The notes: generated from the letters alone by a model not told the origin. 5,922 nt of DNA from Hadesarchaea archaeon DG-33 (GCA_001515185.1 LQHI01000040.1:1-5922); one strand, 5' to 3'; positions 1 through 5,382 are shown, counted from the stretch's first letter. Numbers and translations: made by a program.

Positions 1-305
1 CCATCTCCGGGCTCCGACTCCCATCGCCCGTACCCGTCGTAGGTTTGGTGGTCCGTCACACCACCAACAGCCTGATAGGCCGCAGTCCCATCCTCGGGCG
101 CCGGAGCTTTGAGCGAGGAAGCATTCCAGCGTCCCTCACCTATCGGGGATTATCGCCAGTTTCCCGGCGTTGTCCCCGTCCCAAGGGTAGGTTAACTACG
201 TGTTACTGAGCCGTGTGCGGGGCCACGATCTTGCGACCGCGCCCTCCGCTTGCATGGCTTAGCCGAACCCCAATAGCAGTGACCTCCGGCAGAATCAACC
301 GGAGT
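1..305 (-). rRNA. rrs: 16S ribosomal RNA, 5' part (partial, archaeal)
   Basis: Read on the minus strand, this begins with the archaeal 16S opening (ACTCCGGTTGATTCTGCCGG) and continues through recognisable conserved stretches: GGCTAAGCCATGCAAG, CACGGCTCAGTAACACG, CCGGGAAACTGG and GACGGACCACC. It is the small-subunit rRNA 5' domain, and the gene continues beyond base 1, so roughly the first fifth is present. The 5' end near 305 is placed by matching the usual archaeal start and may be off by a few bases. The opening has GATTCTGCC where most archaea have GATCCTGCC. The identification as archaeal 16S is firm; the lineage is not determined from this fragment. Confidence 0.97.
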
Positions 306-490
306 TAAATCAGCCACAAAACCTAGAAATTGGCTTAGGTACCGAACCTATCTCGGACCCGAGCTTCTCCAGTAACCTGGCTTGTTCGGATCCACATTGC
401 TGAATCCACACCAAGAATACGGTCTCTCATCACGGGACTATGCGCGCTAGTCCCTTGTTCCGACCGACGCCGTTCACACCACGGTGTGGA
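306..490 (-). other. 16S rRNA operon leader (transcribed spacer before 16S)
   Basis: No gene is seen between the 16S 5' end and the promoter zone. Transcribed leftward, this would be the pre-rRNA leader. It contains several potential hairpins: CACACC/GGTGTG around 475-488, a strong 7-bp stem at 434-454, and CCAG-GTTA-CTGG at 369-380. Two copies of ATCCACA (plus strand) lie at 390-396 and 404-410. Archaeal leaders normally supply one strand of the 16S processing stem. The matching strand would lie downstream of 16S, outside the window, so the processing helix cannot be shown here. Confidence 0.7.
434..454 (-). other. Leader hairpin with self-complementary loop
   Basis: The arms GGGACTA and TAGTCCC form a perfect 7-bp stem around a 7-base loop. 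In the rRNA transcript sense the loop reads GCGCGCA, whose first six bases are self-complementary. It lies about 130 bases upstream of the 16S 5' end, in the presumed leader. It could be a structural or processing element. There is no following T-run, so a terminator is unlikely. Confidence 0.5.
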
Positions 491-492
491 CG

Positions 493-543
493 TATTAAAT
501 TGTGGCGCTATTCCTACTTAAAAGTTACTCAGGCAATTTAATA
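493..543 (-). promoter_or_regulatory. rRNA promoter zone with TATA-like boxes
   Basis: On the minus strand this AT-rich stretch offers three TATA-like elements facing the 16S gene: TATTAAATT at 543-535, preceded by a BRE-like TTTCGAA; CTTTTAAGTA at 525-516; and ATTTAATA at 500-493. With the usual archaeal spacing of about 25 bases, transcription would start near 515, 496 or 470, giving a leader of roughly 165-210 bases. Which box is used cannot be decided by eye. The outer two boxes are exact inverted copies of each other (see the repeat entry). Confidence 0.55.
493..543. repeat. 10-bp perfect inverted repeat in rRNA promoter zone
   Basis: TATTAAATTG at 493-502 is the exact reverse complement of CAATTTAATA at 534-543, with a 31-bp spacer. 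The middle of the structure (about 518) falls on the third TATA-like element. The copies could be alternative TATA boxes in opposite directions or a binding site for a dimeric regulator. The AT-rich composition makes chance more likely than for mixed sequence. Confidence 0.6.
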
Positions 544-586
544 TTCGAAATGGAAGTTTCATTTACAAACGCGTATTTTCAGTCAT

Positions 587-629
587 CGAAAGGACTAAAA
601 ACCTCGGGCGTAAGTTAATGGCGAGGTGG
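587..629 (+). promoter_or_regulatory. Promoter and ribosome binding site of the PRC-barrel gene
   Basis: A BRE-like CGAAAG (587-592) is followed by an ACTAAAAA TATA-like box (594-601). A start about 25 bases further on would fall near 622, giving a leader of about 12 bases. That leader holds a strong Shine-Dalgarno sequence, GAGGTGG (623-629), whose GAGG ends 8 bases before ATG 635. The site decides for ATG 635 over the in-frame GTG at 626, which lies inside the Shine-Dalgarno itself. Confidence 0.55.
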
Positions 630-634
630 CCCAG

Positions 635-859
635 ATGAGAAGATTGTCCGAGATTTATGGCACGCGCATCTACAGCGACCGAGCGCACTTTGTTGGAACA
701 ATTGAAGATGCGATAATCGACGATAAGGAGGGCACGGTGGTGGGATTCGTCTTCGGACACAAGGGAGGAAAAACGATTTCTATCCCCTACAACAGCATCA
801 TGGCGATCGGCGATATCGTGCTCGTCTATAGCAAGAAGGCCGAGCAAGCGAGCGCATAG
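635..859 (+). CDS. Small PRC-barrel domain protein
   Basis: This 74-residue protein is essentially one PRC-barrel domain. It opens with LSEIYGTRIYSD (residues 4-15), continues with VGTIEDAIIDDKEGTVVGFVF (20-40, the paired strands and turn) and closes with ISIPYNSIMAIGDIVLV (48-64), which matches the domain's usual ending. There is no signal peptide or membrane segment, so it is cytosolic. PRC-barrels are small beta-barrel adaptor domains found in the ribosome-maturation factor RimM, photosynthetic reaction-centre H subunits and archaeal cell-division proteins (CdvA, and the stand-alone CdpB proteins of haloarchaea). A CdpB-like division role is possible from the size alone but unproven. Two bases separate it from the carbonic anhydrase-like gene, so the two are probably co-transcribed. 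An in-frame GTG at 626 would add three residues, but the Shine-Dalgarno position favours 635. Confidence 0.85.
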   Translation: MRRLSEIYGTRIYSDRAHFVGTIEDAIIDDKEGTVVGFVFGHKGGKTISIPYNSIMAIGDIVLVYSKKAEQASA

Positions 860-861
860 AC

Positions 862-1389
862 ATGATAGTGGAATTTGGCGGAAAAAGACCCCGCATCCAC
901 AAAACTGCTTTCGTCCACCCTACCGCCACGATTATCGGCGATGTAACTTTGGGAGAGCACTCAAGCGTGTGGCCAGGGGCGGTCGTGCGGGCGGATTTTG
1001 GACGCATCAGAATCGGCCGATATACGTGCATCCAAGACAACGCCGTCGTGCACCTAGCCGACGTTTACGGGGAGAAGAAGGCGAGGTATTTACCCACCAA
1101 GATTGGCAACTATGTCATCATCGGACACAACGCGCTGTTGCACGGGTGTACCGTCGAGGATAACTGCATTGTGGGTGCTGGATCGATTGTCTTCAATGGG
1201 GCTAGGGTTGGGAAAGGGTCACTCGTGGGGCTTGGCGCGGTCGTGATTCACGATGTGAAGGTGCCACCGCGCACAATCATGGTTGGAATTCCTGCTAGAC
1301 CGCTACGAGTGCTCACCGATGATGAATTCAAGCGCATTCGCGTACAAGCGGAAAATTACGCAAAACTCGCGAAAAAATATCGCTGCTGA
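862..1389 (+). CDS. Gamma-class carbonic anhydrase-like hexapeptide-repeat protein
   Basis: This 175-residue protein is built of hexapeptide repeats forming a left-handed beta-helix (about residues 12-145), with a short C-terminal helix (LTDDEFKRIRVQAENYAKLA). The three histidines expected to bind the metal are present: H64 (AVVHL), H89 and H94 (IIGHNALLHGC). R43 and D45 (VRADF) and Q58-D59 of the gamma-carbonic-anhydrase site are also present. Members of this family hydrate CO2 as trimers with Zn or Fe bound between subunits. Length and motifs fit the short CamH/YrdA branch: there is no signal peptide and no acidic loop as in the Methanosarcina Cam enzyme, and F46 stands where Cam has a functional glutamate. 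Many short members have weak or unproven activity, so the enzyme call is moderate while the fold is firm. It starts two bases after the PRC-barrel stop without a clear ribosome site, which suggests translational coupling. Confidence 0.88.
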   Translation: MIVEFGGKRPRIHKTAFVHPTATIIGDVTLGEHSSVWPGAVVRADFGRIRIGRYTCIQDNAVVHLADVYGEKKARYLPTKIGNYVIIGHNALLHGCTVEDNCIVGAGSIVFNGARVGKGSLVGLGAVVIHDVKVPPRTIMVGIPARPLRVLTDDEFKRIRVQAENYAKLAKKYRC

Positions 1390-1453
1390 GCTTTTTCCGC
1401 ACATTTGTTTTTAAACTCAGAATAATACTCTCTCCTCTGTTGCCTATTTTTTC
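1390..1453 (+). terminator. T-rich termination region after the carbonic anhydrase-like gene
   Basis: Runs of T lie directly after the stop codon: TTTTT at 1392-1396, TTTTT at 1408-1412 and TTTTTT at 1447-1452, with no strong hairpin. Archaeal RNA polymerase commonly terminates at such oligo-T tracts. They would separate the PRC/carbonic-anhydrase unit from tbp. No gene is seen in 1390-1560. Confidence 0.5.
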
Positions 1454-1497
1454 AAGATTCAGGTAGGGTGCATCACAAGATGACGAGAGTTCTTCGA

Positions 1498-1552
1498 GCA
1501 TAAAAGTTTAGGACTCAAGCTTTTTATGCGAGGGAACGGAATTAGCTTGAGG
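1498..1552 (+). promoter_or_regulatory. tbp promoter with inverted TATA-like repeat, and ribosome binding site
   Basis: A TATA-like CTTTTTATG (1520-1528) lies 37 bases before the chosen start codon, predicting transcription from about 1550. GCATAAAA (1498-1505) and TTTTATGC (1522-1529) are perfect 8-bp inverted copies, so a second TATA-like box faces the first across 16 bp. GAGG at 1549-1552 ends 8 bases before GTG 1561, the same spacing as at the PRC and AroA-like genes. If transcription really starts at 1550, the Shine-Dalgarno would sit at the very 5' end of the message, so the exact start is uncertain. Confidence 0.5.
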
Positions 1553-1560
1553 CTGATTTG

Positions 1561-2100
1561 GTGATCAAGGTAAAAACACAAGTTCAAAATATTGTGCTTT
1601 CGGTAACTTATGCAGGAGTTGAGTTCGACCTCGAAAAACTGGCTAAATCTCTGGAAGGGGCACGCTATGACCCAGAAGTTTTCCCAGGGATAGCTTATAA
1701 GTCAGGGGACCCGCCCGCATCCTTCTTAATATTCGCGTCTGGCAAGATGAACTGCGTCGGCGCCAAAAGCATGCACGATGCGAAGCTTGCGATAAAGAAG
1801 CTGACAACAAAACTCCGAAGGTCCGGCATCAAGGTGAAATCCGAGCCAACGGTCAAAGTTCAAAATATCGTCGCATCTTTCGATTTTGGGCGCGAGTTTG
1901 ACCTTGAGCGAATCGCACGAACCTTCGAAAACACGGAATATGAACCAGAAGTATTCCCTGGGCTTGTATTTAGACTCAACGAACCCAAAGTAGTGGTGCT
2001 CCTCTTCGTGTCTGGGAAAGGTGTCTGCGCTGGCGCAAAGAGCATGAATGATATTAAAACGGCAGCTGAAAAAATAACCAAACTTCTTAAGTGGCGCTGA
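1561..2100 (+). CDS. tbp: TATA-box binding protein (TBP)
   Basis: This is the general transcription factor that binds and bends the TATA box and recruits TFB and RNA polymerase. At 179 residues it has normal archaeal length and consists of two tandem copies of the TBP half-saddle (about 6-91 and 98-179). Each repeat has the Q-N-I-V strand (QNIVLSV, QNIVASF), an EVFPG loop and a LIF/LLF-x-SGK strand followed by GAKS. The four DNA-kinking phenylalanines are present (F41, F58, F132, F149). Unusually, the residue before each GAKS is V and A, where TBPs normally carry Thr or Ser. The protein ends on KLLKWR without the acidic tail of Pyrococcus TBP. The start is GTG 1561, preferred over the adjacent TTG 1558 because of the GAGG-N8 spacing seen at neighbouring genes. 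It appears to be transcribed alone, between T-rich gaps. Confidence 0.95.
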   Translation: MIKVKTQVQNIVLSVTYAGVEFDLEKLAKSLEGARYDPEVFPGIAYKSGDPPASFLIFASGKMNCVGAKSMHDAKLAIKKLTTKLRRSGIKVKSEPTVKVQNIVASFDFGREFDLERIARTFENTEYEPEVFPGLVFRLNEPKVVVLLFVSGKGVCAGAKSMNDIKTAAEKITKLLKWR

Positions 2101-2120
2101 TTGCGAGAATAGCTGACACC

Positions 2121-2140
2121 TTTTTTTAATTTTTAAATTA
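2121..2140 (+). terminator. T-tracts after tbp, overlapping a probable promoter of the ThiI-like gene
   Basis: T7 (2121-2127) and T5 (2130-2134) lie 20-34 bases after the tbp stop and fit an archaeal oligo-T terminator. The same stretch contains the palindrome TAATTTTTAAATTA (2127-2140). Its TTTTTAAAT core (2130-2138) is TATA-like and centred about 33 bases before ATG 2167, so it may also drive the next gene. A second weaker candidate is CTATAAG (2148-2154), but it is too close to the start unless a downstream start codon is used. Confidence 0.45.
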
Positions 2141-2166
2141 CGTCTTCTATAAGACTATTCGATGCT

Positions 2167-3318
2167 ATGATGAGAACCATCATCGTACGCTACGCTGAGA
2201 TAGCGCTGAAGAGCGAGCCTGTACGCAGAAGGTTCGAACGGCAGTTGATCAAGAACATTAAATTGTCCCTTAAAGGTTTAGATTACAAACTCCGAAGAGA
2301 ACGGGGCCGGATATTTATCGACACCCGCAGGCCAAGCGTCGCGACAAGGCGCCTAGCCAAGATTCCGGGCATAGCCTCTGTTAGTTCATCGCTTAGGACA
2401 AACGCGGCCATTGATTCAATCACCTCAGTTGTTGTGTGGAAAGCAAAGAAAATCCTCTCTCCGGGCATGACCTTCGCCATTCGGACCTCGAGGGTTGGAA
2501 AACATCCTTTTTACAGCAGAGATGTAAATGTGAATGCCGGTTCTGCTGTACTAGCTGAAGTGAATGGTGCCCTTGTGAATCTCTCGACCCCCGAACGTAG
2601 GATATTCGTCGAGATTCGCGGAACTGATGCCTACGTGTTCACAAAAATCGTGAATGGAGTCGGTGGACTACCTGTGGGCACCCAAGGTTGCGTCGTGGCA
2701 CTTTTCTCGGGCAGCTTGAACAGCTCCGTTTCTTCTTACTTCACGATGAAACGTGGCTGCATGCTCCACCCGATATTTTTTGATTCTCGACCACATGCCG
2801 ACGGTCAAACACGAAAACTTGCAATCAGTGCCGCGAGAAGGCTTGCTGATTTTTACCCTAAGCTCGAGCTGCGAATCTTCCCTTTTGGCAAAATCCTTCG
2901 TGCAATAACCGAAGGAACACAAAAAAACGTGGCGAACTTGCTCTGCAAGCGAGCAATGGTTCGAGCGGCCGGGGTTATCTCCGGACAAGTGGGATGCGCG
3001 GCAATCGTGACAGATGAAGATCTGAAACAAATTGCCAAAGAAGGGGTGAAAAACCTCCACGTAATCGACGATGCCTGCGAGTTGCCGATTCTCAGACCCC
3101 TTGCAGGAATGCTCAAAGACGATATCGAAAAAATCGCCCATCAGAAGGGAATTTTCTACCCGTCCACGCATGCTGCAAATCCTCCACCATCCCATCCCAC
3201 CACCCTAAAGCTTGAGAAGGTGCGTGAAATCGAGGAGGGTCTAAACATCAACACTCTCATAGAGTCAGCGCTCCCGAGGGTTAAAATCATCAAGCTGAGG
3301 CGAAGCGCGTGGACATAA
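2167..3318 (+). CDS. ThiI-family THUMP/PP-loop protein with degenerate active site
   Basis: ThiI uses ATP to activate uridine 8 of tRNA and inserts sulfur to make 4-thiouridine; it can also serve thiamine synthesis. This 383-residue protein covers the ThiI architecture without a rhodanese domain. It has an N-terminal ferredoxin-like region (IIVRYAEIALKSE, 5-17), a THUMP RNA-binding domain (about 60-165, ending GVGGLPVGTQG) and a PP-loop ATPase-like domain (175-378). The catalytic features are missing. The SGGxDS loop reads SGSLNS (181-186), with Asp replaced by Asn and the second Gly by Ser. The TGES-type motif reads TDED (282-285). The segment holding the catalytic cysteine (C344 in E. coli) reads AANPPPSHP (336-344), without cysteine. 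The CxxC of methanogen ThiI is reduced to C260. The frame is intact, so this looks like a repurposed or inactive ThiI rather than decay. There is no clear Shine-Dalgarno before the start (ATG 2167 or 2170), suggesting a leaderless or short-leader message. It overlaps the AroA-like gene by 10 bases. Confidence 0.85.
   Translation: MMRTIIVRYAEIALKSEPVRRRFERQLIKNIKLSLKGLDYKLRRERGRIFIDTRRPSVATRRLAKIPGIASVSSSLRTNAAIDSITSVVVWKAKKILSPGMTFAIRTSRVGKHPFYSRDVNVNAGSAVLAEVNGALVNLSTPERRIFVEIRGTDAYVFTKIVNGVGGLPVGTQGCVVALFSGSLNSSVSSYFTMKRGCMLHPIFFDSRPHADGQTRKLAISAARRLADFYPKLELRIFPFGKILRAITEGTQKNVANLLCKRAMVRAAGVISGQVGCAAIVTDEDLKQIAKEGVKNLHVIDDACELPILRPLAGMLKDDIEKIAHQKGIFYPSTHAANPPPSHPTTLKLEKVREIEEGLNINTLIESALPRVKIIKLRRSAWT
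3297..3311 (+). promoter_or_regulatory. Ribosome binding site fixing the GTG start of the AroA-like gene
   Basis: GAGG at 3297-3300 lies inside the last codons of the ThiI-like gene, exactly 8 bases before GTG 3309. This supports the GTG start, the 10-base overlap and coupled translation of the two genes. Confidence 0.65.
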
Positions 3319-4586
3319 TCGTCCGACCTGCAGCGGGGCTCTCCGGGGAGCTCGAGCCGCAGCCGTCTAAACTGCACACCCAATTCGCCAGCGCGTTAGC
3401 TTTGCTCGCGGAGGGTAAGAGCGTAATCGAGCATCCACTCCGCGTGAAGGATTCCTACGTGATGCTGCAAGCCGCTGAGGCAATGGGTGCCACGGTAAAG
3501 CGAACCCATGACCGTTGGTCCATTTGGGGTGTTAACGGCAACCTGAAACCCACCCAAAATGTCATTGACGCTAAGAACTCGGGAACCGCGCTAAGTCTGC
3601 TTACATCGATTGCAGCCCTAGCGCCCATGATAACTGTGCTTAACGGCGACACGCAACTACGGTCCCGCTCGATGCCCGTGCTGCTGAAATCACTTCACCG
3701 CCTAGGCGCAGATGTCCATTCGACAAAAGAAGATAACAGCCCACCCTTCGTCATTTTCGGCGGGAAACTCAAGGGTGGGATGGCGCAACTCGGAGAGGTA
3801 AGTCCGCGCTACCTGCCTGCCCTCCTCCTGCCCTGCCCATATGCAGAAAAACGAGTAGAACTCTCCTTCAGACAAATTCAGAAAAATCCCCAGCTTGAGC
3901 CCATCCTTGAACTGATGAAAAAGGCCGGTGTGGAGGTTAGTCCAAGGGGGAAGAAGATTCTGATACCGAATCGGCCTTACCATGCGTTCAGCTTTAGAGT
4001 GCCACATGAACTCGCAGCGGCGGCGGCTTTCATTGTTGCTGCCGCCATGACAGATTCTAAACTCAAACTTCGCGGCGTGAAAAGCGTGGCTGGCCGGGAC
4101 GTTGAATTTTTAGAGATCTTGAGAAAGGCGGGTTTGAGGGTGCAGAAATCTAAAAAAAGTTTCGTCGTGGAAGGCAAACAGAAACCTCGCGCTGTCAAAC
4201 TGAACCTTTCCCGTGTGCCGGAACTTCTGCCGATGATCGCTGTGCTCGCATGTAAGGCCAAGGGTAAAACGCTGCTCTGGAATGCTGGTGAGGCGAGAAC
4301 CATGAAATCAGATCGTGTTTCAGCCATATCCCGAGAACTGCGTCGGATGGGAGCGCGGGTGCTCGAACGTCACGACGGCTTACTTATCCAAGGGACAACC
4401 AAGCTCAAGGGGTGCGAAGTTGATGGATACGAGGATTACGCGATCGTCGCAGCCTTGGTCGTGGCAGGACTCCTCGCCGAAGGTGAAATAAAGATAAAAA
4501 ATGGGGACGCAGCGCTCAGAACCTCGTGCTCCCGTTTCATCTCAACGTTCCAAGGGTTAGGAGCAGATATCCGCTACTCAGTTTAG
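3309..4586 (+). CDS. EPSP synthase (AroA)-family protein lacking most active-site residues
   Basis: EPSP synthase joins PEP to shikimate-3-phosphate in aromatic amino acid synthesis. This 425-residue protein has the family's usual length and two-domain pattern: QPSKLHTQ (18-25), NSGTALSLL (90-98), VSPRYLPALLL (164-174), VPELLPMIAVLA (303-314), MKSDR (332-336) and a C-terminal YEDYA (374-378). By motif alignment to E. coli AroA, K22 (here K21), the N-x-G-T loop, R124 (R120) and R344 (R336) are kept. S23 becomes L22, R27 becomes F26, R100 becomes S96, S170-Q171 becomes P166-R167, D313 becomes E305, K340-E341 becomes M332-K333, H385-R386 becomes Y377-A378 and K411 becomes R404. These contact PEP or shikimate-3-phosphate or take part in catalysis, so normal EPSP synthesis is unlikely. 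The fold is shared with RNA 3'-phosphate cyclase (RtcA), but no RtcA signature was recognised. The frame is intact, and the start is GTG 3309 with GAGG 8 bases upstream, inside the ThiI-like gene. Confidence 0.82.
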   Translation: MDIIVRPAAGLSGELEPQPSKLHTQFASALALLAEGKSVIEHPLRVKDSYVMLQAAEAMGATVKRTHDRWSIWGVNGNLKPTQNVIDAKNSGTALSLLTSIAALAPMITVLNGDTQLRSRSMPVLLKSLHRLGADVHSTKEDNSPPFVIFGGKLKGGMAQLGEVSPRYLPALLLPCPYAEKRVELSFRQIQKNPQLEPILELMKKAGVEVSPRGKKILIPNRPYHAFSFRVPHELAAAAAFIVAAAMTDSKLKLRGVKSVAGRDVEFLEILRKAGLRVQKSKKSFVVEGKQKPRAVKLNLSRVPELLPMIAVLACKAKGKTLLWNAGEARTMKSDRVSAISRELRRMGARVLERHDGLLIQGTTKLKGCEVDGYEDYAIVAALVVAGLLAEGEIKIKNGDAALRTSCSRFISTFQGLGADIRYSV

Positions 4587-4624
4587 CAGGCGAACTTTAC
4601 GCAAGCTACGGGCACATTTAAACA

Positions 4625-5377
4625 TTATGCGCCGGTGAGCGCCAAGATGAGGCACCAGTAAATGTCCCCATAGAAAATCGCGGTGGCCACTCCCAGCCCG
4701 AGTGCGGGGGCAAATGGTATGCCCTTCTTGAGTTTTATATAGTTCTTCAGCTTACGCTCGCGGACGAGGCGCTTAAGCGCCCCGACTTGGTAGCGCGTGA
4801 GACCAGCCGCACGCCTAGGATTGGCGTAGAGACGATCGTAATGTAATTTCCTAAATTTTGAACTCCAACGTCTGACCTTTCCATCTTTCTCGTAAATCGT
4901 CACGGCTGGAATCATGCCCTCTTTGAGTTCCGTGATCTTGACTTGCTCATAGAGCATGCCTCGCCCGCGAATGCGACAGATCACCGCGTAGACGAGCAGG
5001 ATTGGCAGGATGGCGATGATTGAGTTAAACAAAATCGTGATGGGGAATGGATATGGCACGTTTTCGACATAGGGTGCGGAATAAAATGGCAGCAGAGCTC
5101 CTAAAGCCGTGAAGAGTTTTACATCGCCCCCCGCCCAGCCACCCATGAACCACATTACGTAACCGATCGCAAAGGCTATTGTCGCACCGAGCGCCCCGGA
5201 GATAGCCGTCCAGAGGTTCGGGCGCCAAATACCGAGGAGCACGTAAAAAACGATGCCGACCCCTATGAGCGGAAATGTGAGCCGGTTGGGGATGATCCGC
5301 TTCCGTAGGTCCGTGTAGTTGGCTATGCAGACCGCTACGAGAGCGATTACAGCTGGTATGAACCCGAGCTCGAACAC
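4625..5377 (-). CDS. Archaeal type IV prepilin/prearchaellin peptidase (A24 family)
   Basis: This membrane aspartyl protease cleaves class III signal peptides of archaellins and pilins on the cytoplasmic side. The 250-residue protein has a hydrophobic N-terminal segment (6-19) followed by TDLRKRIIPN (22-31) with the first catalytic Asp (D23). More membrane segments follow (about 35-50 and 58-78), then GGWAGGDVKLF (79-89) with the second Asp (D85). Further membrane segments lie at about 112-134 and at 222-248, after KKGIPFAPA. Between them is a roughly 80-residue basic soluble stretch (137-218) starting VKITELKEGMIPA, as in the archaeal peptidases carrying the type II C-terminal domain. The usual GxGD motif reads AGGD. 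The start is GTG 5377, with GGGTGAT ending 5 bases before it. No pilin or archaellum gene lies nearby, so the substrate is unknown. It converges on the AroA-like gene with a 38-bp gap that shows no clear terminator. Confidence 0.9.
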   Translation of the reverse strand: MFELGFIPAVIALVAVCIANYTDLRKRIIPNRLTFPLIGVGIVFYVLLGIWRPNLWTAISGALGATIAFAIGYVMWFMGGWAGGDVKLFTALGALLPFYSAPYVENVPYPFPITILFNSIIAILPILLVYAVICRIRGRGMLYEQVKITELKEGMIPAVTIYEKDGKVRRWSSKFRKLHYDRLYANPRRAAGLTRYQVGALKRLVRERKLKNYIKLKKGIPFAPALGLGVATAIFYGDIYWCLILALTGA

Positions 5378-5382
5378 TCAAT

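Noticed and set aside
626..634. GTG 626 as start of the PRC-barrel gene
   Set aside because: It falls inside the GAGGTGG Shine-Dalgarno sequence that is ideally placed for ATG 635.
306..634. tRNA or other small RNA gene in the gap next to 16S
   Set aside because: No cloverleaf or TTCGA-type T-arm in a consistent layout was found; the hairpins fit an rRNA leader.
862..1389. Acyltransferase of the hexapeptide family
   Set aside because: Three metal-binding His in the gamma-carbonic-anhydrase arrangement plus R43/D45/Q58 and no acyl-CoA loop insert favour the carbonic anhydrase-like group.
1479..1556. Possible C/D-box guide RNA (ATGACGA and CTGA) before tbp
   Set aside because: The C box is imperfect, the boxes are about 70 bases apart, no internal C'/D' pair is clear, and the stretch overlaps the tbp promoter and ribosome site.
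2668..3195. A 175-codon open frame on the minus strand opposite the ThiI-like gene
   Set aside because: The translation resembles no family I know, is rich in Cys/His/Arg as antisense frames are, and lies wholly under a clear ThiI homologue.
2167..4586. Reading the ThiI-like and AroA-like genes as pseudogenes
   Set aside because: Both frames are uninterrupted over the full family length, with preserved hydrophobic pattern and a well-placed ribosome site, so decay is less likely than altered function.
3309..4586. RNA 3'-terminal phosphate cyclase (RtcA)
   Set aside because: The fold is related, but the motif order (PSK, NSGT, SDR) follows EPSP synthase and I recognise no RtcA signature.
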